DNA from: Streptomyces sp. GESEQ-35
GTDB taxonomy: Bacteria > Actinomycetota > Actinomycetes > Streptomycetales > Streptomycetaceae
DNA length: 64,000 nt
Direction of reading: 5' to 3'
Assembly: GCF_017948485.1 (NCBI RefSeq)
Contig: NZ_JAFFSX010000020.1
Location: 124,001 to 188,000, forward strand
The notes under the pieces were generated by a model. It worked only from the letters and a program-made list of their open reading frames with translations. It was not told the DNA's origin and made no database searches. Made by a program: the position numbers and the translations under genes. Numbering within the stretch: position 1 is the stretch's first letter; each line of letters begins with the position of its first letter. Below, in pieces: positions 8,408 through 16,998 of this stretch.

Positions 8408-8611
8408 ATGGCGGAGGAGAGCGTCGAGGTCGTGATCGCGGCGGACGGCACCGTGGAGGTGCATGTCCAAGGGGTCGAGGGCACGCGGTGTCTGCAGGAC
8501 ACCGACGAGTTGGTCCGGCTGCTCGGCGGGGATGTGCAGCACCAGATGCTCACCGAGGAGGCGTACCAGCAGGCCGAGGCAGAGGAACAGGACCGGCTGT
8601 GGCAGGGGTGA
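8408..8611 (+). CDS. DUF2997-family small protein
   Basis: A 67-residue protein starting at ATG 8408 with GAAGGGCGAG upstream. The pattern VEVVIAADGTVEVHVQGVEG-x-x-C-L matches my memory of DUF2997: an alternating beta segment, a G-V-x-G turn, one cysteine, then an acidic helical tail (EAYQQAEAEEQDRLWQG). The molecular role is unknown. Family members often sit beside DUF1257 and Ycf46-like ATPase genes, and both occur in this cassette. Its TGA overlaps the GTG of the radical-SAM gene (GTGA), so the two are probably co-translated. The single conserved cysteine could be a modification or metal site; that is speculation. Confidence 0.78.
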   Translation: MAEESVEVVIAADGTVEVHVQGVEGTRCLQDTDELVRLLGGDVQHQMLTEEAYQQAEAEEQDRLWQG

Positions 8612-9189
8612 GCGGCCTGGACAGGCCGTGGCGGCTGCATGCCGTCGTGCCCCGAAGTGCCGCCAACGGCCCGGGTGTTCGGTACGTCGTCTGGAGCCAG
8701 GGGTGCGCTCTGGGCTGCCCGGGGTGCTTCAATCCCGAGACCCACTCGGCGGCGGGCTCCGCTCTCGTGCGCACGGCCGGCGAGGTGGCCGAGGAGGCGC
8801 TGGCCGACGTACCGCACATCGAGGGCGTGACCCTGACCGGCGGCGAGCCGCTGGAGCAGCCCGCCGCGGTCGCCGCGTTCTGCGCCGAACTACGGGCCCG
8901 CAGCAGGCTGTCGGTGATCGTGCTGACCGGGTTCACCCGCGCCGAGATCGAGACGGACCCGGCACGGTCGGCGGCCGTCGCCGACGCCGATCTGGTGATC
9001 GCCGGACGCTACAACGCGCGGCTGCAGTTGGCCCGGGGGCTGCGCGGCTCGTCGAACAAGGAGTACTGGGCGCGCACCGGGCGCTACACGGCGGACGACC
9101 TGGCCGCCGTACCGGAGTTGGAGATCACCGTCGCGGACGACGGGACGCTGACATTCACCGGCATGGTCGCGCCGGAAGGGGAGTTCTGA
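8608..9189 (+). CDS. Minimal radical-SAM activating enzyme (NrdG/PflA-like)
   Basis: A 193-residue protein with the GTG start at 8608 overlapping the previous stop. The iron-sulfur motif CxxxCxxC is at C33, C37 and C40 (CALGCPGC) inside VWSQGCALGCPGCFNPETH, typical of glycyl-radical-enzyme activases. The SAM-binding GGEP follows near residue 80 (TLTGGEPLEQP). The C-terminal part has ADLVIAGRYN and a short beta tail (LEITVADDGTLTFTGMV). Activases normally make a glycyl radical on a partner enzyme, but no glycyl-radical enzyme or anaerobic nucleotide reductase gene is present in the window. The substrate may instead be a protein of this cassette. The longer upstream extension of the frame overlaps DUF2997 and is rejected. 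Confidence 0.85.
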   Translation: MSGLDRPWRLHAVVPRSAANGPGVRYVVWSQGCALGCPGCFNPETHSAAGSALVRTAGEVAEEALADVPHIEGVTLTGGEPLEQPAAVAAFCAELRARSRLSVIVLTGFTRAEIETDPARSAAVADADLVIAGRYNARLQLARGLRGSSNKEYWARTGRYTADDLAAVPELEITVADDGTLTFTGMVAPEGEF

Positions 9190-9190
9190 C

Positions 9191-10738
9191 GTGGGCACGG
9201 TGAACATCCAGGACGAGATCCGGCTGTATCTGCGCGCCCGGGTGGCGCTAATCGTGCTGGTCACGGTCGAGGAGCAGCGGGCACTGGAAGTGCTCGACCA
9301 GGTACGGCGCGACCGTGATCCGTCGTCCGACCTCGTCACCTGGGACGTCGCCGACGGCCTGGAGTCCGCGTCGGGCCGACAGCTGCCCAAGGCGGCCACC
9401 CCGCCGGACGCGTTGGCCAAGATCCAGGAGCTGGCGCAGAAGGATCCGCGCCGCCGTGACCTGTACGTGCTCAAGGACTTCCACTCCTTCTGGGAGCGCG
9501 ACCCGGCGGTACGACGGCGCCTGCGCAACCTCGCCCACAAGCTCGTCTTCACCGGCTCCTCGCTGATCGTGACCACCCCGGTGCGCACCCTCCCCGTGGA
9601 GCTGGGCGACGACGCCGTCGTGGTGGAGATGCCGCTGCCCGAGGCCGACGCCCTGCGCCGCGAGCTCGACCACCTCATCGACAGCACCAAGGGCGTGAAG
9701 TCCACGCTCACCCCGGCGGGTCGCAGCCGCCTGGCGCAGGCCGCACTGGGCCTGACCGCCGCCCAGGCCCGCCGGGCCTTCGCCAAGGCCATCGTGCGCG
9801 ACGAGGTGCTCGACGACCGCGACATCGAGGCCGTGCTGGCCGAGAAGAAGGCCGTCATCCGGGAGAACGAGGCCCTGGAGTTCTACGGCGCCGAGGAGAG
9901 CCCCGACGACCTGGGCGGCCTGGACGTGCTCAAGGAGTGGCTGCGGCTGCGCGAGCGCGCCTTCGGCGACGCCGCCCGCGAGTTCCGCCTGCCGGCGCCC
10001 AAGGGCATCGCGCTCATCGGCATCCCCGGCACCGGCAAGAGTCTCACCGCGAAGATGATCGGCGGACTGTGGCGGCTGCCGCTGCTGCGCCTGGACGTCG
10101 GCGCGCTGTTCGGCTCGCTGGTCGGCGAGTCGGAGGAACGGGTACGGCGGGCGCTGCGGCTGGCGGAGACCGTCTCCCCGTGTGTGCTGTGGATCGACGA
10201 GGTGGAGAAGGCGCTGGCGTCCGGCGGCCACGACGGAGGCACCTCGCAGCGCGTGTTCGGCACCGTCCTGACCTGGATGCAGGAGAAGACCGCGCCGGTG
10301 TTCGTGGTGGCCACCGCCAACGACGTCAGCGCGCTGCCCCCGGAGACGCTGCGCCGCGGCAGGTTCGACGAGGTGTTCTTCCTCGACCTGCCCACCGAGG
10401 AGGAACGCCGCGAGATCATCACCGTCCATCTGCGCAAGCGCGGCCGAAAGCCGGAGATGTTCGACGTGTACCAACTGGCCCGGGACTGCGACGGGTTCGT
10501 CGGTGCCGAACTGGAACAGGTCGTCGTGGACGCGATGTATGAGGCGTTCGCCGAGGAACGCGACATCACCACCGACGACATCGCCCGCGCCGCGGCCCGC
10601 ACCGTGCCACTGAGCAAGTCCCAGCGCGAGGTCATCGAGGACCTGCGCACCTGGCTGCGCGAGGGCCGCGCCCAGTCGGCCTCCCTCACCGGAACTGACG
10701 GGGGACCGGAGCAGCAGGCACCGGTGCTGGAGGTGTAG
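9191..10738 (+). CDS. Ycf46-like AAA+ ATPase
   Basis: A 515-residue protein, GTG at 9191 one base after the previous stop; an in-frame GTG at 9200 is an alternative. The N-terminal half (1-230) has the Ycf46 pattern: RARVALIVLVTVEEQRALE, then TWDVADGL, LYVLKDFHSFW, RLRNL and an LxxAxxGLTxxxA helix. The C-terminal AAA+ module has Walker A GIPGTGKS (about 277-284), pore-loop-like GSLVGESEERVRRAL, Walker B VLWIDEVEKAL (near 336), sensor 1 ATAND (near 375) and arginine finger RRGRFDEVFF. All key ATPase residues are present. Ycf46 proteins are known mainly from cyanobacteria and algal plastids, with no settled mechanism. Here it is probably the engine of the cassette, remodelling or loading the propeller proteins (inference). 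Confidence 0.85.
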   Translation: MGTVNIQDEIRLYLRARVALIVLVTVEEQRALEVLDQVRRDRDPSSDLVTWDVADGLESASGRQLPKAATPPDALAKIQELAQKDPRRRDLYVLKDFHSFWERDPAVRRRLRNLAHKLVFTGSSLIVTTPVRTLPVELGDDAVVVEMPLPEADALRRELDHLIDSTKGVKSTLTPAGRSRLAQAALGLTAAQARRAFAKAIVRDEVLDDRDIEAVLAEKKAVIRENEALEFYGAEESPDDLGGLDVLKEWLRLRERAFGDAAREFRLPAPKGIALIGIPGTGKSLTAKMIGGLWRLPLLRLDVGALFGSLVGESEERVRRALRLAETVSPCVLWIDEVEKALASGGHDGGTSQRVFGTVLTWMQEKTAPVFVVATANDVSALPPETLRRGRFDEVFFLDLPTEEERREIITVHLRKRGRKPEMFDVYQLARDCDGFVGAELEQVVVDAMYEAFAEERDITTDDIARAAARTVPLSKSQREVIEDLRTWLREGRAQSASLTGTDGGPEQQAPVLEV

Positions 10739-10742
10739 CGGG

Positions 10743-12632
10743 GTGGCACAGATGACGGAGGACGGCGCGGCCCTGCTGCTGCGGCGGGCCGCGCGGCGGC
10801 GCACGGACGGATCGCGCGGGATACAGGCCCGGCGGGCGTGGAGGCGACTGGTGCGGGCGTGCGCCGCCGGGGATCCTGTCGCGCACGAGGCCGTGCGGAC
10901 CGCTGAGTTGCCGGACACAGACGTACTGGAGCTGCTGGCGGCGGGACCGGTCGAACCCGCTGACCGGGCGGCCTACCTGACGTTGATCGGGCAGCGGGCC
11001 CAGCGGCAGGCCCTGGACCCGGACGGGGAGCAGCTGGCGCTGGCGTACTGGGCGGCGACGGTGGAGACCCGCGGGCGGCTGCGCGCGGCCATGGCCGCCG
11101 AGGGCGACGGGGAGGCGGTCCGCGTCGTCGTCGGCAGCGAGCAGCGGGACAGCGTCGCCGCCATGTCGTACGAGGATCTGGACCACCTCGGACGCCGACT
11201 CGTCGAGCACGGACGGTTCGACGAACTGCGGCGTCTCTCCCTGGATCTGCCGGTGGCCAAGGCCGTCATGGCGGCCCGGCTCCTGCCTGAGGCGGAACGC
11301 GGGGCGACGGCGCTCGTCGCGCTGGCCGGGCGATCCGCACGGGAGCTGCAGGAGACGGTCGCCCGGATGCCGCGGGAGCGCGTGATCACGTATCCGGGGG
11401 GCGAGGATCGCTTTGACCCCCAGGCGTCGTTCTCCCCCGACTCCGTGGAGCTGGCCGTGCGGTCCTGGCGCCTGGGGACGATGGGCCTCAACGACGTGCG
11501 GATCGACACCATACGGATCGGGACGGGCGAGGCGTCACCCTGGGTCCGTCAGAGAGTGCCGGGCGACACCACCTTCGACGTGCTGCACCTCGGCGAGGAG
11601 TTCCTGGTCCGTCGGGGACGGCAACAGCGCCTTCAAGTCGTCAGGATGACGCCGGGCAGGGCGGACCTGCTGGGCCCGCCGCACCACGTCTCCCGACCCC
11701 GCAGGTCGAGCCGCGGGGCGGTCATGGCCGGCCCGACGGGTCTGGCCTTCGCCGATCACGGCGCGCAGACGCTTCGGCACCGACGGGTGGCCACGCTCGC
11801 CCGGCGGAACGGCGGCCGGGGGATCGAGTTGCACGACTCCGGATTCGTCCTGACCACTCTGCCCGGCGCCGGGCTCGTCGCGCTGTACTGCGCGGGGGAG
11901 ATGCTGGTGCTGGACGAGGAGGGGACCGTGCTCCATGAGATCCCGGACCTCGGCCCCGACGACTACCGCGAAGGGTGCCACCCGGCGCTCTCCTTCCTCT
12001 CCCCGACCTCGTTGGCCCTGCACCGGTGCCGGCCCGGGGCCATGGGCTCCCCCGACCGGCAGCGCACCGAGATCTGGGAGTTGCCGCCCGGAGGCACGCC
12101 CAGGCGCACCGACCTGCACGAGGAGGGGATCCAGAAGCAGTGGCCGCGCGGGCTGTGGCGCGAGGTCGCCCTCGACGACTGCTTCGCCGTACGCACTTTC
12201 CATTCCGACCCGTCGGGTGGCATGTTCCCCGAGGTCGGCAAGGACCTCGCTCCATGGCGGTACGAACAGGTTGATCCGGACATCACGGACCTGGACGCGG
12301 CCCGGTCGGCGATCACGGTGTCGCCGTGGGGTGACATGGTCGTCACGGCGAGGACGGGACGCTTCGAGCACGGCCTGAGGGTGCACAGCCCCCGTCTGCC
12401 CGAGGCACGCGAGCTCCTGGAACGTCCCCTGCTGCACCATGCCCCACGGGACCTGCAGCGCGTACGGGACGTGCTTCCGCTGATCGGCGACCCCGCCGTA
12501 CGGGACGCGCTCGACGCTCTGGCAGCCTGCCTCGGGGACCGCTTCGGCGGGGACATCGCCCTGGGGCACGGGCCGGTGTCCCAGGGCGGTCCACAGGACA
12601 TCACCATCAGCGAGCGCGGTACGGCAGGGTGA
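10743..12632 (+). CDS. Helical-repeat/beta-propeller paralogue A1
   Basis: A 629-residue protein, GTG start four bases after the ATPase stop. The first 220 residues are helical and Arg/Ala-rich. They contain the signature shared by all six paralogues: AYLTLIGQRAQRQALDPDG, a LALAY segment, AMAAEGDGEAVRVVVG and a DLxxLGRRL helix. The second part is beta-rich with propeller-like blades (ASFSPDSVELAVRSW, ITVSPWGDMVVTARTG). A compact tail, LAACLGDRFGGDIALG ending DITISERGTAG, is conserved across the set. No enzyme motif, signal peptide or membrane segment is visible. It is probably a cytoplasmic scaffold or recognition subunit served by the neighbouring ATPase and Hsp70; function unknown. Confidence 0.75.
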   Translation: MAQMTEDGAALLLRRAARRRTDGSRGIQARRAWRRLVRACAAGDPVAHEAVRTAELPDTDVLELLAAGPVEPADRAAYLTLIGQRAQRQALDPDGEQLALAYWAATVETRGRLRAAMAAEGDGEAVRVVVGSEQRDSVAAMSYEDLDHLGRRLVEHGRFDELRRLSLDLPVAKAVMAARLLPEAERGATALVALAGRSARELQETVARMPRERVITYPGGEDRFDPQASFSPDSVELAVRSWRLGTMGLNDVRIDTIRIGTGEASPWVRQRVPGDTTFDVLHLGEEFLVRRGRQQRLQVVRMTPGRADLLGPPHHVSRPRRSSRGAVMAGPTGLAFADHGAQTLRHRRVATLARRNGGRGIELHDSGFVLTTLPGAGLVALYCAGEMLVLDEEGTVLHEIPDLGPDDYREGCHPALSFLSPTSLALHRCRPGAMGSPDRQRTEIWELPPGGTPRRTDLHEEGIQKQWPRGLWREVALDDCFAVRTFHSDPSGGMFPEVGKDLAPWRYEQVDPDITDLDAARSAITVSPWGDMVVTARTGRFEHGLRVHSPRLPEARELLERPLLHHAPRDLQRVRDVLPLIGDPAVRDALDALAACLGDRFGGDIALGHGPVSQGGPQDITISERGTAG

Positions 12633-14746
12633 CGGCGATGCGCCCATGGACCGCCGCCCTGATACTGCGGCTGCCCTTCGTCTTCCCGCCGTCCCGACGG
12701 GCCGTGGACACAGTGTGGCGCGCCTGGCTCGACGAGCACCGGTCCGTGTGGTGGTCACTGCTGGAGCGCCGGAACCGCGCCGCGGCAGGCCCCGATCCCG
12801 AGGTACGCGCGCTCAGCCGACTGGCACTCGGAAACGAGGAAGTGACCCTGGCTGCGGACCTGCTGGCCGGTGCCGCCGGTCGCTTCGACCACCCCATCGG
12901 TGAGCGCGCTCGGGCCCGGCTGCTGGCGCTGAGCGACCCCGAGGCCGTGGGCCTGTTCTGTGCAGCGGCACTGGACTCGCCGGAGGCGGCGGCCTTCTGT
13001 GCCGCACACCATGTGGCCCCCGCCGATGAGGTGGAACGGGCTGCCTTCTTCGTACGGACCGGTCAACGGGAGCAGTACCGGGCGCTGGACCCCGAGGGCA
13101 CACTGCTGGCGCTCGGCTATCGGAGCGCGCCGTCCGACGTACGCCGGGAGTTGCTGGCCGCGATGACCGAGATGGGCGACGTCGATGTCCTGCGGGTGCT
13201 GGCGGGACAGCGATCCGATCGTGACGACTTCGCCTCGCTCAGCGGGCCGGAACGCTCCCATCTGGTGAAGCAGCTCAGAGATCAGCACGACTGGGAGCGC
13301 CTGTGGCCTCTGGTCGTCCTGATGCCGCTGCCCGAGGCCGTCGACACGGCCCGGGACGCGTTCATCTGTGGCTGGCGGCCGTCGGGTGCGTACCACCGGC
13401 GGTTGTTCGAGACGCTGCAGGCCGTCAGTCCGGGCGCCGTGGCGGAATGGCTGCGGGTTGATCTCGGAGTGGATGTCGGTTCCGCAGACGGGTTGCCGTC
13501 TCGGCGCATTCCGCGCACCGCGATCGCACTCTCCGGCCTCGACGAGCGGATCACTTACGTCCACGACCTGAATTTTTCGCCGGATGGCACACAGCTCGCC
13601 TTCGCCGGCCTGACCAGGCGACAGCTCGGCAGCGACCGTGGCTGTGCCGGGATCATCGGCCTTGGCAGCAATACCCTGTCGCGCTGGTATCCGGACCTCC
13701 CCCGCCCGTTGGGCCAGGTGGCGCATGTGGGCTCCGACACCCTCGTCGTCGCCGACGCGGGAGAGGTCGGCGACATGAATCTCCTCAAGCGCGTCCACCG
13801 CCTCGCCCCGGACGGCATACGCTCATTGGGCTTCGAAGCCCCCTGGATCGGTGCCCTGGAACGTCTCGCCGGCACCCGCGCCTTCCTCGTGTCCGCATGG
13901 CACAGCGACGGGGGGCCGCGCTCGACGGTGTCCGTCGGGGGCGCCGACGGCGCTGTCGCCGACAGCGGAATCCTTGACGGTCTGCCCATTGACCTTCCCC
14001 TGGCCACCACGACGGACCCCGAGGGCCGTCTGATCGCCGTGCTCGACCGCCGCATCACCGTGGTCGCCGACCGAACGGGAAGTTCCGTGAACGTTCTCGA
14101 CAACGGTCCGGACAGAGCGAGCCACGGGCCACTGCACGCGGCCATGTCGGATTCCGTCCTCGTCCGCGTCGATTCCACACGCTTCCTGGACATCTGGCAC
14201 GAACCGCTCGGGTCGACGCAGACACCGGTGTCACGACATGTCTGGCCGTCGACGACGCGTCTGATCCACCTTGCCTGGTCGCCCGCGCTGAACCGTTTCC
14301 TGGCCGTCGGACTTCGGGACTTCACACAATCGTCCCTGTGGGTCCTGGCTGTGCCGGAAACCCGTGACAGCCCGCTGCCCGACGACCTCGTATCCGCTCA
14401 GGTGGACCTTGCCGGCCGCAGCCCGCACTGTGCGCGGCTGTCGCCGAAGGGTGACGTACTGGCCGTGGCGAACTGGACGAGTCCGGAGCCGACCATCGAC
14501 CTGTACTGCCTCCCCCTCCTCGCCCTTCGCCAGGTCCTCGGGCAGCCCATGGGCCTGATGAGCCACCAGGACCTGGCCGATGTGGCAGCGGTGCTGGAGC
14601 ACCCCGCTCTGGACGAAAAGTCCCGGCAGGCGCTGGGCGTGCTGCGGGCCTGCCTGGAATACCGGTTCCGGCACGACATCGGGATCGGTGACCCGGCAAG
14701 CGTGTCCGGCGACGCGATCACTCTCGGGCGGGACGGGGCGGTGTGA
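12629..14746 (+). CDS. Helical-repeat/beta-propeller paralogue B1
   Basis: A 705-residue protein. The GTG at 12629 overlaps the A1 stop (GTGA). Type B proteins begin with TLILRLP-like residues and RRAVDTVWxAWLD, then a helical domain with ARFDHPIGERARARLL, FFVRTGQREQYRALDPEG, LALGYR, DVDVLRVLAGQRSDRDDFASLS and LVxQL. The later half shows at least four propeller-type strands: LNFSPDGTQLAFAG, ATTTDPEGRLIAVLD, LAWSPALNRFLAVG and RLSPKGDVLAVAN. The tail LRACLEYRFRHDIGIGD, ending AITLGRDGAV, closes the protein. No known domain family is certain; WD40-like is the nearest description. The shared signature shows that types A and B have a common ancestor. Confidence 0.75.
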   Translation: MTAMRPWTAALILRLPFVFPPSRRAVDTVWRAWLDEHRSVWWSLLERRNRAAAGPDPEVRALSRLALGNEEVTLAADLLAGAAGRFDHPIGERARARLLALSDPEAVGLFCAAALDSPEAAAFCAAHHVAPADEVERAAFFVRTGQREQYRALDPEGTLLALGYRSAPSDVRRELLAAMTEMGDVDVLRVLAGQRSDRDDFASLSGPERSHLVKQLRDQHDWERLWPLVVLMPLPEAVDTARDAFICGWRPSGAYHRRLFETLQAVSPGAVAEWLRVDLGVDVGSADGLPSRRIPRTAIALSGLDERITYVHDLNFSPDGTQLAFAGLTRRQLGSDRGCAGIIGLGSNTLSRWYPDLPRPLGQVAHVGSDTLVVADAGEVGDMNLLKRVHRLAPDGIRSLGFEAPWIGALERLAGTRAFLVSAWHSDGGPRSTVSVGGADGAVADSGILDGLPIDLPLATTTDPEGRLIAVLDRRITVVADRTGSSVNVLDNGPDRASHGPLHAAMSDSVLVRVDSTRFLDIWHEPLGSTQTPVSRHVWPSTTRLIHLAWSPALNRFLAVGLRDFTQSSLWVLAVPETRDSPLPDDLVSAQVDLAGRSPHCARLSPKGDVLAVANWTSPEPTIDLYCLPLLALRQVLGQPMGLMSHQDLADVAAVLEHPALDEKSRQALGVLRACLEYRFRHDIGIGDPASVSGDAITLGRDGAV

Positions 14747-16998
14747 GGCCGATGCACCTGCGGACCGCTTCCTTTCTGCTGCTCATCACCACGACGGATG
14801 CCCCCCACGGCCGACGCGCTCTTCAGACCGTCCTCGGCGCGGCAGACACCGGTGATCCCACGGCCCTGAAGGTCCTCGCACGAGCCGTCGCGCGCCGTGG
14901 CCACGAGGTTGTGTGGCGGGTCTGGCTGCAGCCGGGGAAGTCCGGCGGGCCGGCCCGGCCTTGGGGCTCCCCGGCACTGGCCGGACTGACGGCCGATGTC
15001 TCGACGGTTCCCGCCTGGGTCGTCGACACCGCGTGGCGCGCCTGGCTGGCGGACCCCGACCCCGCCCTGTGGTCCCTCCTACGGGAGTGGAACCGTCCCG
15101 CCACGGCCCGCGCCGGCTCCCGTACGCGGCTGTTCAGCAGACTGGCGCTCGGCGCCCCGAGCCTGTCCCCGTCGCCGCTGGTGCTCGCCGACACCGCCGC
15201 CCGCTTCGACCACCCCCTTGGCGAGTCGGCCCGCGAACGGCTGCTCACCGGGGCCGACCCCATGGCCGTCGCTCTCTTCTGCGCGACAGCGGTCGAATCA
15301 CCCGACGCGCGGGAGTACTGCGTCGCGCACGGACTGGCCCCGATCGACGAGACCGAGCGCGCGGTGTTCTTCGTACGGTCCGGGCAGCAGGAGCAGTACG
15401 AGGCGCTGGACCCCGAGGGCACGCTGCTCGCCCTCGGTTACCGTGCCGCCGGGGCGGCGGAGCGGACGGCGTTGCGGACCGCGATGGCCGCCATGGGCGG
15501 CGTCGACATGCTGCGGATCCTGGCCGGACAACGTTCCGACCGGCATGACTTCGCCTCGCTCGCACAGTCCGAACGCGACTTCCTGGTCGCACAGTTGACG
15601 CGTCGGGGCGACTGGGCGCGGCTGTGGCGGCTGGTTCCACTGATGTCGTTGCCGGAAGCCGTCGACACGGTCGGCCGGTTCGGGACATGGCGGCCCCCCG
15701 TCGAGGCGGATCGCGAGTTGTTCGAGGCACTGGGTGCGGCGGACCCATGGGTGGTCGACGACGCCATCAGGGCCGTGTCCGTCCTGCCGTCGCGCATCGA
15801 GCCCGTGACGGTCGACATCAGCGCGCACGTCGGGGGCGCTGTCCGTGCCCTCGACTTCTCCGCGGACGGGCGGCAACTCGCCTTCACCGGAACCCGCGAC
15901 GCAGGCGTGCTGGATCTGCGCACCCGGGCGGTCTCCCTGTTCCACGCCGGCTTCGCCCACCAGCTGTCCGGGGTGGCCCACCTGGCGACCGACGCCATCG
16001 TCGTCGTCGAGGACGATCCGCGGGCCGTCGGACCCGCGCAGGCGAAGAAGAGGCTCCACCACGTCGACCGGCGCGGTGCGCGGCAGCTCGGCTCCGCGAC
16101 CGGGCACATCCGCGGGCCAGAACGCTTCGCGGGTGACCGGAGGTTCCTGGTGACGGCGGAGCAGGACACCACCGGCGCGTCTGCGCGGTTCAATGTCTTC
16201 CTGGGCTCGGGGGACGGCCCCCCGGCCGAGACGGGGTTGCTGCGCGGGAAGAACGGCTTCTCTCCGCGGGGCACCGCCGTGGCTCCGGACGGGCGGCGAG
16301 TCGCGGTGCTCGGCGCGGCGGACATCGTGGTCGCCGATCTCGCCACCGGTGCCGTCAACGTGCTCGAGGTCAGTCTCCCGGACGGGTCTCTCTGCCGGGC
16401 GCAGGCCGCACTGTCGCCGTCCGCGCTGGTCCGCGTCACCATCGCCGGCGACCTGAACGTCTGGCACGATCCGCTCACCTCCACATCCGCGCCGACCACT
16501 GCTCATGTCTGGCCCCGCGAAAACCTCCCGACCGGCCTCACCTGGTCATCCGCCCTACACCGATTCGTGACGTTCAGGGACGGTCACCTGGAACTCCTCT
16601 CCGTACCACCGACCCCCGGCCCGCGGCTGCCCGACGACCTCGTGCTCCAGCGGATCCAACTGGTCGGCGCCCCGCGCTGGAGGCCCTGCGTACGGCTGTC
16701 GCCCAAGGGCGACAGGCTCGCGGTCGGAGGTGATTCGCCGACCGTCCGTCTCTACAAACTCACGCCGCGTTCATCGGCCCTCACCGGCCCCATGGGCTCC
16801 CTGAGCCGAGAGGACCTGGCCGAGGTGGCCGGGCTGCTGCGACGTCAGGGCCTCGGACCCACTGCCCGGCAGGCCCTGCCCCTGCTGCAAGCCTGCGCGG
16901 AGTACCGGTACCGGCACGACATCGGGATCGGCGACGCATCCCCCGCGGCGAACGTGGCCGACCACGAGATCGCCCTCGGCCGGGACGGGACGGAGTGA
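14743..16998 (+). CDS. Helical-repeat/beta-propeller paralogue B2, with longer N-terminus
   Basis: A 751-residue type B paralogue. The GTG at 14743 overlaps the B1 stop; an ATG three codons on (14752) is an alternative. It carries about 50 extra N-terminal residues compared with B1 (RRALQTVLGAADTGDPTALK, then RRGHEVVWRVWLQPG), a duplicate-looking VVW-x-x-WL unit ahead of VVDTAWRAWLAD. The conserved helical signature (FFVRSGQQEQYEALDPEG, LRILAGQRSDRHDFASLA) and propeller strands (LDFSADGRQLAFTG, AVAPDGRRVAVLG, RLSPKGDRLAVGG) are intact. The C-terminus has YRYRHDIGIGD and EIALGRDGTE. Its role is presumably a variant recognition subunit; binding partners are unknown. Confidence 0.75.
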   Translation: MRPMHLRTASFLLLITTTDAPHGRRALQTVLGAADTGDPTALKVLARAVARRGHEVVWRVWLQPGKSGGPARPWGSPALAGLTADVSTVPAWVVDTAWRAWLADPDPALWSLLREWNRPATARAGSRTRLFSRLALGAPSLSPSPLVLADTAARFDHPLGESARERLLTGADPMAVALFCATAVESPDAREYCVAHGLAPIDETERAVFFVRSGQQEQYEALDPEGTLLALGYRAAGAAERTALRTAMAAMGGVDMLRILAGQRSDRHDFASLAQSERDFLVAQLTRRGDWARLWRLVPLMSLPEAVDTVGRFGTWRPPVEADRELFEALGAADPWVVDDAIRAVSVLPSRIEPVTVDISAHVGGAVRALDFSADGRQLAFTGTRDAGVLDLRTRAVSLFHAGFAHQLSGVAHLATDAIVVVEDDPRAVGPAQAKKRLHHVDRRGARQLGSATGHIRGPERFAGDRRFLVTAEQDTTGASARFNVFLGSGDGPPAETGLLRGKNGFSPRGTAVAPDGRRVAVLGAADIVVADLATGAVNVLEVSLPDGSLCRAQAALSPSALVRVTIAGDLNVWHDPLTSTSAPTTAHVWPRENLPTGLTWSSALHRFVTFRDGHLELLSVPPTPGPRLPDDLVLQRIQLVGAPRWRPCVRLSPKGDRLAVGGDSPTVRLYKLTPRSSALTGPMGSLSREDLAEVAGLLRRQGLGPTARQALPLLQACAEYRYRHDIGIGDASPAANVADHEIALGRDGTE

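Noticed and set aside
9248..10918. Minus-strand open frame of 556 codons
   Set aside because: It lies antisense to the AAA+ ATPase, whose Walker and sensor motifs are intact.
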